64,000 bases of DNA from Myxococcales bacterium (GTDB lineage Bacteria; Myxococcota_A; Polyangia; Polyangiales; Ga0077539): the NCBI GenBank assembly GCA_030652255.1, contig JAUSAZ010000111.1:39089-103088 (forward strand), in the 5' to 3' direction. The notes beneath the pieces are model-generated. The model saw nothing but the letters and a program-made list of their open reading frames with translations. It searched no databases and was not told where the DNA came from. Position 1 is the first letter of the stretch. Each line of letters opens with the position of its first letter. Made by a program: the position numbers and the translations under genes. Positions 1-9,367 of this stretch are shown piece after piece.

Positions 1-239
1 TCACGCGCGCCACGGGGAGGAGCGCGGTGCAGTGGATCGTGAGCGGACGGATGGCCGAGGCGCGGCGCCTGCTGCTGCACTCCGACGAGATGATCGACGT
101 CGTCACCGAGCGCGTCGGATACGCCGACCCCACGCACTTCATCCGGATGTTTCGCCGCGAGCACGGCGCCACGCCGGCCGCGTGGCGAGCCGCGCGCACG
201 AGCACGGGTGGGGTTCAGCGGCTCTCGCGGACCCCGTAG
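1..239 (+). CDS. AraC-family transcriptional regulator, C-terminal HTH part (5' truncated by window edge)
   Basis: Frame is open to the window start; residues MAEARRLLLHSDEMIDVVTERVGYADPTHFIRMFRREHGATPAAWR match the AraC HTH C-terminus. Confidence 0.85.
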   Translation, partial: TRATGRSAVQWIVSGRMAEARRLLLHSDEMIDVVTERVGYADPTHFIRMFRREHGATPAAWRAARTSTGGVQRLSRTP

Positions 240-249
240 GGGGACACGG

Positions 250-1167
250 TCACAGCGCCCCGCTCGATGCGAGCTCCATCGTGAGCGCGCCGTTGATCGC
301 CGCCGCGGCCTGGACGCCCGCCGCGGCCGCGAAGATGGCGCCCTGCATCCGGGTCGTGAGGTCGCCCGAGGCGTAGATGCCAGCGACGGAGGTCTCGCGC
401 GTCATCGGGTCGACCCGCACGAAGCCGTCGTCGTCGAGCCCGACGCCGAGCGCGCGCACCAGCCCCACCTGCCGCTGGGGCGGGTGGGCGAAGAGCGCCT
501 CGCAGGGCACCCGGGCGCCGTCCGTGAGCTCGACCGCCTGGAGCTGCTGACCGTCCGCCACGAGGCGGGCGAGCGGGGCCGTCTCGATGCGCACGCCCGC
601 CGCCCGCAGGCGTTCGAGCGAGTCCTCTGGCACCTCGAAGGCGCCGCCCGTGAAGGCGACCACGTCGCGCGTCCAGGCGCGCAGCAGGATCGCGAAGGGC
701 ACCAGGTGCGCGAGGTCCGCCGCGCGGGCCAGGTAGCCCCAGGGGCGATCCTGCACCTCCCAGCCATGGCAATAGGGGCACTGGAAGACCGCGTGTCCCC
801 ACAGCTCACGAAGCCCGTCGATCGCGGGCAGCTCGTCGATCATCCCGGTGCAGAGGAGCACCCGGCGCGCCTCGACGATCTCCTCGCCGACCGCGACCTG
901 GAACGCGCCGCTCGACCCGGTGAGCCCACCAACGGGCGCGTCGCGCACCTCGACCTTCGGGTACGCCACGAGCTGCTCCCGGCCGACCGCGCGAAACTCA
1001 TCGGGGGGTGTGCCGTCGCGGGTGACGAAGTTGTGGATGTGCACCGCCGCCGCGTTGCGCCGCGGCCCCGCGTCGCAGAGCAGCACGCGCTTGCGCGCCC
1101 GACCGAGCGCGAGCGCGGCGGAGAGGCCCGCGGGGCCCCCTCCCACGATGATGACGTCGTACGACAT
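250..1167 (-). CDS. NAD(P)/FAD-dependent oxidoreductase, thioredoxin-reductase-like
   Basis: MSYDVIIVGGGPAGLSAALALGRARKRVLLCDAGPRRN Rossmann motif, CPYCHGWE dithiol motif, C-terminal GIYASGDLTT. Confidence 0.9.
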   Translation of the reverse strand: MSYDVIIVGGGPAGLSAALALGRARKRVLLCDAGPRRNAAAVHIHNFVTRDGTPPDEFRAVGREQLVAYPKVEVRDAPVGGLTGSSGAFQVAVGEEIVEARRVLLCTGMIDELPAIDGLRELWGHAVFQCPYCHGWEVQDRPWGYLARAADLAHLVPFAILLRAWTRDVVAFTGGAFEVPEDSLERLRAAGVRIETAPLARLVADGQQLQAVELTDGARVPCEALFAHPPQRQVGLVRALGVGLDDDGFVRVDPMTRETSVAGIYASGDLTTRMQGAIFAAAAGVQAAAAINGALTMELASSGAL

Positions 1168-1414
1168 GCCCGGGTCTCCTCGATGCTGTAGGTCGCCCGC
1201 AGACTCCGCCAACGGGCGGAGGTGCGGGGCGCCGCGCTTGCGCGCCTCGATGCAGGGGTACTCGTAGCGCCGCTCCCCGGCGCACGGCAGGGCGTGGCCT
1301 TCGACCCGATCGGCGTCGTTATGGATCGCCGGACGATGGAGGTAGCTGCGGTCGCGAGCCCTCGGGGGGTGCCCTCATGGACGCCGCGAATAGCGCTGCG
1401 GTAGCTTCGAATCG

Positions 1415-2212
1415 ATGTTGCCCACCCGCGTCGAGGTCGGATCGGACGTCTATCGCGCGACCACGGTGCAGGGGCCCTACCCTGCGTTCGACTCCGGGTG
1501 GGTCGCGCTGCGGCGCGCCTTCGCGCTGTTTCGTCGGTGCCTGCCGACGCTCGCGCGGGCGGCGTCCCCGGTGCTGGTGCCGCTCGCCGTGTGCGAAGCG
1601 CTCTCGGGCTTTCTGCCGCGGTACCACGACGCGATGCTGTTCATCCCGCCCGCGTCGGCCCTGCTCAACGCCCTGGCGATGGGGTGGACCTCGGGCGTCA
1701 CAGCGCACGTCGCCTGGCGCCAGGTCGAGGGGCGCGCCGTCACCGTCCGCGAAGCCCGCGCGGTGGGGAGCGAGCTGGTCTGGCGGATGTTCGCCGCGCG
1801 CTTCTCCTACGCGATGCACCTCATCATCGGAGCGATCCTGTGGGTGGTGCCGGGGCTGTACTGGGCGGGCAAGTACGGCCTGGCCGAGCCCGTCGTGTAC
1901 TTCGAGCGCTCGCGATGCCCCTCGGAGGCCATGGCCCGGAGCGCGGCGCTGACCTCGGGCGTCACCTGGCGCGTCACCGGCGTGATGCTCGTCGTCGGCG
2001 CCGCCTGGCTCGTCGGACTGTTCTCGGCGGACTTTCTCGTGAGCCTCTCCGGGGCGGCTGCGTGGCGCGTCGTGAGCGGCGCGCTCCTTCACCTCGTCGC
2101 GCCCTTCGTCCTGACCTTCGCGTCGGTGCTCCGGATGGTGATCTACCTCGGCCTCGCGGGCGTCGTGCCGGAGCGCACCGCAGACGTCGCCCGCGCCAGC
2201 GCCGATCGCTGA
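1415..2212 (+). CDS. Hypothetical multi-pass membrane protein
   Basis: 265-aa ORF with several hydrophobic segments. Confidence 0.7.
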   Translation: MLPTRVEVGSDVYRATTVQGPYPAFDSGWVALRRAFALFRRCLPTLARAASPVLVPLAVCEALSGFLPRYHDAMLFIPPASALLNALAMGWTSGVTAHVAWRQVEGRAVTVREARAVGSELVWRMFAARFSYAMHLIIGAILWVVPGLYWAGKYGLAEPVVYFERSRCPSEAMARSAALTSGVTWRVTGVMLVVGAAWLVGLFSADFLVSLSGAAAWRVVSGALLHLVAPFVLTFASVLRMVIYLGLAGVVPERTADVARASADR

Positions 2213-2281
2213 CCGCCGCCCCGACGGCGCCGCGCAGGCGCGCTGGTCACCCGCCCCGGTCGATGGCACACGTCGTCCACG

Positions 2282-3202
2282 ATGGGACGATTCGACGACC
2301 GCGCCACCCGGCCCCCCCGCGGACCCGCGGACCTCCTCCGCTGGCGGCTCGACAAGCTCCGCGGCGCCGGGGCCGCCCGGGTGAAGGACGAGATCACCGG
2401 CGCGCCGCTGCGCCCCAACGACGGCAGCGCGCTGCGCGACCTGCCCGCCTCGCTCACGTGGATCGGCCACGCCAGCTTCGTCCTGCGCCTCGGCGGCCGG
2501 GTGATGGCGATCGACCCCATCTGGTCGGAGCGCATCCACGGGGTCGTGCGGCGGCTGGTGGCGCCGGGCGTCGCGCTGGAGGACGTCCCCCGCATCGAGA
2601 CGGTGCTCGTCTCCCACAACCACTTCGACCACCTCGACGTCCCCACCCTCCGCCGCATCGGTCCGTCGGCGCGATACCTCGTCCCCCTCGGCAACGCGGG
2701 GGTGCTCCGCGAGGCCGGGCTCTCGGACGTCGTCGAGCTCGACTGGTGGGAGACCCACCGCGAGGGCGACGTCGAGTACACGTTGGTGCCGGCGCGGCAC
2801 TGGTCGATGCGCATGCCGTGGACGCGCAACGAGATGCTCTGGGGCGGCTGGGTCATCCGCGCGCCGGAGGGGGTCGCGTACCACTCGGGCGACACCGCAG
2901 CCTTCGAGGGCTTCGCCGAGATCGGCCGGCGCTGCGGCCCCATCGACTGGGCCATGCTCCCCGTCGGCGCGTACGAGCCGCGGTGGTTCATGGAGCCGCA
3001 GCACATGAACCCCGACGACGCGGTGGCGGCCTTCGAGGCGCTGGGCGCGCGCACCTTCGTCGCGATGCACTGGGGCACCTTCAAGCTCACCGACGAGGCG
3101 CTGCACCTGCCGCCCGCGCGCACCCGCGAACTCTGGCAGGAGCGGGGCATCGACCCGGCGCGGCTCTGGATCCTCGACGTCGGCGAGACGCGGGGGCTCT
3201 GA
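2282..3202 (+). CDS. MBL-fold metallohydrolase (NAPE-PLD/UlaG-like)
   Basis: ITWIGHASFVLRLGG-like start, SHNHFDHLD, YHSGDT, MHWGTF motifs. Confidence 0.9.
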   Translation: MGRFDDRATRPPRGPADLLRWRLDKLRGAGAARVKDEITGAPLRPNDGSALRDLPASLTWIGHASFVLRLGGRVMAIDPIWSERIHGVVRRLVAPGVALEDVPRIETVLVSHNHFDHLDVPTLRRIGPSARYLVPLGNAGVLREAGLSDVVELDWWETHREGDVEYTLVPARHWSMRMPWTRNEMLWGGWVIRAPEGVAYHSGDTAAFEGFAEIGRRCGPIDWAMLPVGAYEPRWFMEPQHMNPDDAVAAFEALGARTFVAMHWGTFKLTDEALHLPPARTRELWQERGIDPARLWILDVGETRGL

Positions 3203-3253
3203 CCCGGTCGCGGCCCCCTCCACCCCGGCGCTTGCTCCCGTCGATGGACGGAG

Positions 3254-4522
3254 GTGACACTCCGCGCCGCCATGGCCACTGCGAAGACCGCCGCCACGAA
3301 GAAGCCCGCCGTAAAGTCCCCCTTCGCGCTGCACCCCACCGTGAGCGCGCGGAGCAACCTGCCGACGGCCCGGGCACAGGACGTCGCCCTCTCCCCCGAT
3401 GGCGCGGTCGCGCTGGTCATCGACGGCCGCGCGGTGCGGCTCTTCGACACCCGCAGCGCCGAGGCGATGATGTCCACGGCGCCCTTGTCGGGCGCGCCCG
3501 CCGAGCACGCCGCGTGGACGCCGAAGGGCGACCGCGTCGCGACCATCGTCCGCCAACCCGACGGCGATGGCGTGCTCACGATCTGGGCCCTCCCCTCCGG
3601 CGAGGCGCTGCACCGCGTGGTGGTCCCGCGCTTCGGAACCTTCAGCCACGGCATGCCGGGTGTCACGGCGCCGGTGCTGGTCTTCGACGAGGCGGGGGCG
3701 ACCCTGTTCGTTCGCTCGACCACGGACCTCAAGCCCGAGGAGTCCGCCCTGTGGCGCGTCGACGTGGCGACGGGCGCGGCGAGCTCGTGGTGCGTGCCCG
3801 TGAAGGCCCTCATCGAGTCGGTGCTGCCGGGCCCCGACGACGTGCTGTTTCTCTGCCTCGCGAGCACCGTCGCGATGACCTGGAGCGCCTGGACCTGGGG
3901 GGCGGCCACGCCGCTCGTCGCGCTCGACGGCGTGATCGGATTCGACTCGGTCATCACCAACGGGCACCTGTGGGTGGTGGGCCAGTCGCGATGGGCCTAC
4001 GAGATCGACTGGCAGACGCTCCGCGCGAACCCGACGGAGCCGAGCGACGGGGCGGCCATCGCCGCCGAGCGGACGCGGGCGACACCGCTGCGGGCGGAGC
4101 GCCTCGACGAGCTCGCCGGGAGGGCCCGCGGGCGCTGGCAGGTCGACCACTTCACGTGGCGGCGGGCCAGCGAGGAGAGCGCCGTGCGCGACGAGGAGCA
4201 GTTCACCGGGCCGCGGTCGTCGCCCGGTGTGCGGGCCTACCTGCACACCGAGCCCTTCCCGGCGGCGCAGTGCGCGCGCCTCGGCCGGGGTGTGCTGTTG
4301 CGCGACGGGGTCTCGCTCTGCGCGCTCGACCACGTCCGCGACCGGGTGGTCGAGACGCGCCTCGTGGAGGACCTCAAGAAGTGCGTGCCCGACGGAGCGC
4401 GGATGCGCTCGGTGAGCGTCGGCGGCAGCGTCGTGGCGATCGTCTGGGACAAGACCCTCGGCGGCGGCGCCTCGCTGGTGTCGGTGCTCGACGTCGACCT
4501 CGAGGCGCTCGGGCTCGCCTAG
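3254..4522 (+). CDS. Hypothetical WD40/beta-propeller-like protein
   Basis: ORF with repeated short beta-rich blocks (DVALSPDGAVALVIDGRAVRLFDTRSAEAM). Confidence 0.6.
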   Translation: MTLRAAMATAKTAATKKPAVKSPFALHPTVSARSNLPTARAQDVALSPDGAVALVIDGRAVRLFDTRSAEAMMSTAPLSGAPAEHAAWTPKGDRVATIVRQPDGDGVLTIWALPSGEALHRVVVPRFGTFSHGMPGVTAPVLVFDEAGATLFVRSTTDLKPEESALWRVDVATGAASSWCVPVKALIESVLPGPDDVLFLCLASTVAMTWSAWTWGAATPLVALDGVIGFDSVITNGHLWVVGQSRWAYEIDWQTLRANPTEPSDGAAIAAERTRATPLRAERLDELAGRARGRWQVDHFTWRRASEESAVRDEEQFTGPRSSPGVRAYLHTEPFPAAQCARLGRGVLLRDGVSLCALDHVRDRVVETRLVEDLKKCVPDGARMRSVSVGGSVVAIVWDKTLGGGASLVSVLDVDLEALGLA

Positions 4523-4665
4523 GCGCACCGCCGCCCTCCAGCGTCCGCGACGCCATCGCCCGCGCCGAATCGCAGACGCCAACGGCGGCGCTTGACCCTC
4601 CGCGCGATCGGTCTACAAGCTCCCCGCCCCCCTATTTCGACCGAACCAACGATGGGTGATCCGCC

Positions 4666-5700
4666 GTGTCCATGGACCGTCTTTCTGCACACCTCGACCG
4701 CGGCTGGGACCTCCTCGGTCAGGGTGACTCCCGCGGCGCCCGCACCAGCGCCCGGCGCGCCCTGGAGATCGACCGCGACTCCCCCGAGGCGCACAACCTC
4801 CTCGGCCAGGCCGCCGCGCGCGAGGGCGACGCCGACGAGGCGCTCGAACATTACAAGCAGGCGTACTCCCTCGACGACGGCTACGTCGACCCGATGCTCA
4901 ACGCCGCCGAGGTGCTCATCCACCCGATGGCGCGCTTCGACGAGGCCATCGCGCTCTGCGACGAGGTGCTGGAGTTCGCCGAGGTGAAGGAAGAGCGCGC
5001 GGACGCCGTGCTCCTGAAGTTCGACGCGCTCCACGCGATGGGCCAGGACGACGCCGCGCGGGCCCTGCTCGACGACCTCCCCGAGGGCCCCTACGAGGCG
5101 CCCTTCACGGGCTACCTCGTGGGGCGCGCGTGGTTCGAGGCCGGGGAGTTCGCCCGCGCCTCGACCCTGCTCACCGAGGCCATCACCGCCGAGCCCGAGA
5201 ACGCCGACGCCCACTACTACCTCGCGATGACCCGCGACCGGCTGCGCGACTGGAAGGGCGCGACGCTGTCCTTCCTCGAGGCGCGCGAGCTCGACCTGCG
5301 GGTGCCCGCCCCCCCGTGGTCGCCCTCCAAAGACCTCTTCCACCGCACCGTCGAGCGCGCCCTCGGGTCGCTCGAACCCGAGGTGGCGGCCGCCCTGGAG
5401 GGCGCCCTCGTGCTGGTCGCCGACGTGCCCGGGATGGAGGTCGTGGCCGACGGGGTCGACCCGCGCGCCTCGGTGCTGGTGGAGGGCATCGGCGGCGACG
5501 CCGAGGCCGAGGCGGTCACCGAGGGCCCACGCTCCTTCGTGAGGGTGTTCGTCTACCAGCGCAACGTGGAGCGCAACTGCGGCGGGCTGGAGCAGCTCGA
5601 AGACGAGATCAGCAGCCAGGTGGCCGAGGAGGTTCGCCACCTCCTGCACGGCCCCGGCCCCGAAGACGACCTGGCGCTCCCGTCGGGCGAACCCAACTGA
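4666..5700 (+). CDS. TPR-repeat protein with degenerate zincin-like C-terminal domain
   Basis: TPR pattern (SRGARTSARRALEIDRDSPEAHNLLGQAAAREGDADEALEHYKQAYSL); C-terminal VFVYQRNVERN...EISSQVAEEVRHLLH. Confidence 0.75.
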   Translation: MSMDRLSAHLDRGWDLLGQGDSRGARTSARRALEIDRDSPEAHNLLGQAAAREGDADEALEHYKQAYSLDDGYVDPMLNAAEVLIHPMARFDEAIALCDEVLEFAEVKEERADAVLLKFDALHAMGQDDAARALLDDLPEGPYEAPFTGYLVGRAWFEAGEFARASTLLTEAITAEPENADAHYYLAMTRDRLRDWKGATLSFLEARELDLRVPAPPWSPSKDLFHRTVERALGSLEPEVAAALEGALVLVADVPGMEVVADGVDPRASVLVEGIGGDAEAEAVTEGPRSFVRVFVYQRNVERNCGGLEQLEDEISSQVAEEVRHLLHGPGPEDDLALPSGEPN

Positions 5701-5729
5701 TCGGAGCGCCGGGCCCGAGGCGCTGACCG

Positions 5730-7082
5730 TCAGCCCTCGTCGGGGCGGTCGCGCTCGCGGAGGTCGTGCTTCACCATGAGCCGCTGGAGATGCCGGCGGT
5801 CGATGCCCGAGGTGCGCGCGGCCGCCGACACGTTGCCGTGGTGCACCTTGAGCAGGTCGGTGAGGTAGGTCTTCTCGAAGATCTCCGTCCAGATCTCCTT
5901 GGCGTCGTGGAAGGGCAGGTCGGTGCGGATCTCGTGGCCGCCGACCTGCGACACGCCGCCGGTGGGCGACAGCACCGTCGCGTCGGGGCCGAGCACCGCG
6001 AAGCGCTCGACGAGGTTGCGCAGCTCGCGAACGTTGCCCGGGAAGTCATAGTGCTGGAGCAGCTCCATGGCGCGCGGGTCGAGCGGGCTGTACCCCGTGA
6101 GGCCCTGCGCGGCGCGGCGTCGCCCGAGGTCTTCGAGCACCGTCTCCACGAGCAGGGGCACGTCCTGGAGGCGCGAGCGCAGCGGCGGGAGCTTCACCAC
6201 CACCGACGAGAGCCGGTAGTAGAGGTCCTGCCGGAAGCGGCCGTCCTTGATCTCGCGCTGCAGGTTGCGGCTCGTCGTCGCCACCACCCGCACGTCGACC
6301 GCGACCCCCGCGGCGGTGCCGAGCGAGCGCACCTCGCGCGACTCCAGCACCCGGAGCAGCTTCGCCTGCGCCTCGACGGAGAGCTCGCCCACCTCGTCGA
6401 GCACCAGCATTCCGCCCTCTGCGGCGCGGATGGCGCCCTGGGACTCGGCCTGCGTCGCCGACTTCGCGTGGCCGAAGAGCTCTCCCTCGATGCGGTCGCG
6501 CGGCACCACGCCGCAGTCGACCACCACGAAGGGCCCGCCGCTGCGCGGGCTGCGCCGGTGGATGGCGTCGGCGACGAGCTCCTTCCCGGTGCCCGCCTCG
6601 CCCTCGATGAGCACCGGCAGGTCGCTCGGCGCGATGCGCTCGAGCACCGCGAACACCTCCCGCATCGCCGTGGACGTCCCCACGAGGCGCCCGAAGCGGA
6701 TGCCCATGGAGAGGTCTTTCTCCACGGCGTTTTCCGTCGGCTCGACCCGCACCAGCGTCGTGCCGAGCAGCAGCTCGCGGGTACCCCGGATGACCACGTC
6801 GTTGACCCGCAGGTCGCCCATGAACGTGCCGTTGGTGCTGCCCAGGTCGCGCACGCGGATGCCGCCGCGCTCGAGACCTAGCGTGATGTGCTTTCGCGAC
6901 ACCGACGGGTCGCGGATGACGAGGTCGTTGTCGTCGTCGCCGCCGACGCGGATCTCCTCCTGCGCGCCCTCGAACACGGCCCCCTTGTCGGGCCCGTCGA
7001 GCACGGTGACACGAACGGTCTTCATGCGGCGCGCGACTGCCTGGCCATCACGCTCGATTAGTTGGGTAAGCGAATCCGTCAC
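5730..7082 (-). CDS. Sigma-54-dependent transcriptional activator with N-terminal FHA domain
   Basis: FHA motif VSRKHITL...DLGSTNGTF; Walker GEAGTGKELVADAIHRRS; GELFGHAKSATQAESQGAIRAAEGGMLVLDEVGEL; Fis-type HTH at C-terminus. GTG start. Confidence 0.93.
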   Translation of the reverse strand: MTDSLTQLIERDGQAVARRMKTVRVTVLDGPDKGAVFEGAQEEIRVGGDDDNDLVIRDPSVSRKHITLGLERGGIRVRDLGSTNGTFMGDLRVNDVVIRGTRELLLGTTLVRVEPTENAVEKDLSMGIRFGRLVGTSTAMREVFAVLERIAPSDLPVLIEGEAGTGKELVADAIHRRSPRSGGPFVVVDCGVVPRDRIEGELFGHAKSATQAESQGAIRAAEGGMLVLDEVGELSVEAQAKLLRVLESREVRSLGTAAGVAVDVRVVATTSRNLQREIKDGRFRQDLYYRLSSVVVKLPPLRSRLQDVPLLVETVLEDLGRRRAAQGLTGYSPLDPRAMELLQHYDFPGNVRELRNLVERFAVLGPDATVLSPTGGVSQVGGHEIRTDLPFHDAKEIWTEIFEKTYLTDLLKVHHGNVSAAARTSGIDRRHLQRLMVKHDLRERDRPDEG

Positions 7083-7240
7083 GAGGGCACCTCCTGGATG
7101 TGGCGACTCTTATAGGCCGCGATCGGACTCCGTTGCACCAGCCGAGCTGATGAGAAAGTTGCGGAGATATTGCACGATTTCTGCGGCATGGACACCGCGC
7201 ATGGGAGCGAGCGGTTGCCGCACTGAGGTAGGCTCACGCG

Positions 7241-7744
7241 ATGATCGACGCCGCGACGTTGGAGCAGGCCCGCGCGCTCATCGAGCGACTGCGCGCAGCG
7301 AAGGTGACCGTGGGCACGGCGGAGTCGCTGACCGGCGGGCTCATCGCGGCGACCCTGACGGCGGTGCCGGGCGCCTCGGAGGTCGTCGACCGGGGCGTGG
7401 TGGTGTACTCGTGGGAGGCGAAGACGGCGCTGCTCGGGGTGCCGCGCGCCCTGCTCGACGCCGAAGGGGCGGTGAGCGAGGCGGTGGCGCGGAGCATGGC
7501 GGCCGGGCTCATCGAGCGCGCCGAGGGGCGGGTGGAGCTGGCCGTGGCGGTCACCGGCGTCGCCGGGCCGGGGCCCTCGGAGGGCAAGCCCGCGGGTCGG
7601 GTGCACCTCGCCGTGGCGCGGCGCTCGCACCGCGGGGTGGCGCACGCGCAGCGCGACTACGGCGAGGTGGGTCGGGCGGCGGTGCGGCTCGCGACGGTGC
7701 GCGATGCGCTCGCGATGCTCGGTGCCGCGCTCGACGACGGCTGA
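7241..7744 (+). CDS. CinA-family nicotinamide-nucleotide amidohydrolase
   Basis: TVGTAESLTGGLIAATLTAVPGASEVVDRGVVVYSWEAKTALLGVP and AVTGVAGPGP motifs. Confidence 0.9.
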   Translation: MIDAATLEQARALIERLRAAKVTVGTAESLTGGLIAATLTAVPGASEVVDRGVVVYSWEAKTALLGVPRALLDAEGAVSEAVARSMAAGLIERAEGRVELAVAVTGVAGPGPSEGKPAGRVHLAVARRSHRGVAHAQRDYGEVGRAAVRLATVRDALAMLGAALDDG

Positions 7745-9312
7745 TCGACAGGGCGGCATCCTCTTATCCAGGTATGTAAGGCGGCGTCCCAGCGCCAGCC
7801 AGTGGGCGGGCGATCGGTGCGCGAGCGCGCCTCCGACAGGGAGCGAGCGAGCGAGGGCGACACACATCGTCCGAGCTGGGCGCTGGGGTCTTCGAGCAGC
7901 CCGATCACCCGGCGATGCTCGAGGAGCGCATCGATGCGGGGGCAGCCCGTCGCGGGGTCGAAGGTCACCGCGGGGGCGTCGGGGCCCACCGGCGCGGCGA
8001 CGCCGTCGAGCGAGGCCACGGAGACCCGCCCGTCGAGGATGAGCCGGCGCTGCACCTCGACCACCGCGACGGCGGGCACCTCCCCCTCGCGGCAGCAGCC
8101 CCCGGCGCAGAGCGCGCGCAGGAGGCGGTCGGTGCGGGCGCGTCGGCCGTCGATGGCGTGGAGCAGGGTCGCGCGATCGAGCCCGCCGCTCCCCTGCGAG
8201 GGGCTGCGCCAGCGGGCGACGGTCTCCGCGGCGCCGATCGTGACGTGGGCGACGAGCACTCCCGCGAGCCATCGGCCGCGCGTGCGGTCGCCCCCGGCCA
8301 CGCGAGCGAGCTGGCGCCCGAGCCCGACCGCCGCCAGCGCCGCGAGCATCGCCCAGAGCCACTGGGTGAGCCGCGCCACGTGGGCGGCGCCGGTCACGAG
8401 GGTGTAGAGCGCGAAGCCCGCGCCGAGGGTGGCGACGAGCGCGCGCCGGGTCGTGGGGTGCAGCGAGGGCGGGCGGGCTCCCTCGAGGGCGAGGCCGACC
8501 AGCGGGAGGTGCACCAGCAGGCGCGCGGGCGCGGCGAGGTAGAGCCAGAGCGGGCCGCCGAGGTGCAGCGAGGACGGGTCGCGGCGCGCGGCCATCACGC
8601 GGCTGAGCCCGGAGCCCGGGAGCCACCGGCCGGTGACGCGCCAATGGAGGTATGCGACGGGGGCGACCACGGCGACGGCCGCGAGCGCGAGCGCGGCGCC
8701 GCGGAGCACGCGCCCGGTGGGGGGCGAGTCGCGCAGGGCCACCACGGCGCCGATCGCGAGCACCACGCCTTCGGGGCGCAGCAGGACGCAGGCGCCGAGG
8801 AGGGCGCCGCAGGCCGCGGCGGGGGCCGCGCGCTCGACCCGGCCCGGGCCGCTCACGAGCAGCAGGAAGGCCAGGGCCGCGGCCGCGAAGGCGGTGTTCT
8901 CCATGGCCAGCGGCGCGTTGGAGGCGACGCCCGGGAGGGCCGCGAAGAGCAGCGCGCCGACGGGGGCCGCGGGCCCGGCGGCGCCGAGGCGCAGGGCGAG
9001 GCGGCGCACGAGCAGGGCCGCGAGGGCGAGCGCGGCGAGGCTGACGAGGGAGAGCACGGGCAGCGCGAGGGGGAAGCCGCCGAGGCGCAGGAGGAGCGCG
9101 GCGAGGGCGGTCCAGGCGGGCGAGGTGGTGGCGGAGGCGAGCTCGCCGGGGTTGAACTCCCACCAGGCCCCGGCGGCGGCGCGCTCGGCGAGGCCCAGGT
9201 GGATCATCGCGTCGCCGGAGAAGCGCCCCGCCCGGGGCAGCACGTTGGCGGCGCAGAGCGCGGCGAGCGCGATCGCGAGCGCGGCGAGCGGGGTGGGGCG
9301 GGGCGGGGCCAC
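7657..9312 (-). CDS. Hypothetical multi-pass membrane protein (glycosyltransferase-like)
   Basis: Many TM segments, GDAMIHLGLAERAAAGAWWEFNPGE; GTG start inferred at 9312; its 3' end overlaps cinA antisense. Confidence 0.6.
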   Translation of the reverse strand: MAPPRPTPLAALAIALAALCAANVLPRAGRFSGDAMIHLGLAERAAAGAWWEFNPGELASATTSPAWTALAALLLRLGGFPLALPVLSLVSLAALALAALLVRRLALRLGAAGPAAPVGALLFAALPGVASNAPLAMENTAFAAAALAFLLLVSGPGRVERAAPAAACGALLGACVLLRPEGVVLAIGAVVALRDSPPTGRVLRGAALALAAVAVVAPVAYLHWRVTGRWLPGSGLSRVMAARRDPSSLHLGGPLWLYLAAPARLLVHLPLVGLALEGARPPSLHPTTRRALVATLGAGFALYTLVTGAAHVARLTQWLWAMLAALAAVGLGRQLARVAGGDRTRGRWLAGVLVAHVTIGAAETVARWRSPSQGSGGLDRATLLHAIDGRRARTDRLLRALCAGGCCREGEVPAVAVVEVQRRLILDGRVSVASLDGVAAPVGPDAPAVTFDPATGCPRIDALLEHRRVIGLLEDPSAQLGRCVSPSLARSLSEARSRTDRPPTGWRWDAALHTWIRGCRPVDQPSSSAAPSIASASRTVASRTAARPTSP

Positions 9313-9367
9313 GCGAGGGGTCTTAGCGGATCTCAGGGTCGGAGGGGGGCGGTGGGCCCGCGGAGGC

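Noticed and set aside
1319-4582. 1087-aa minus-strand and 1053-aa plus-strand overlapping ORFs
   Set aside because: Shadow frames of three well-supported plus-strand genes; Arg/Pro/Ala/Gly-rich with no recognisable motifs.
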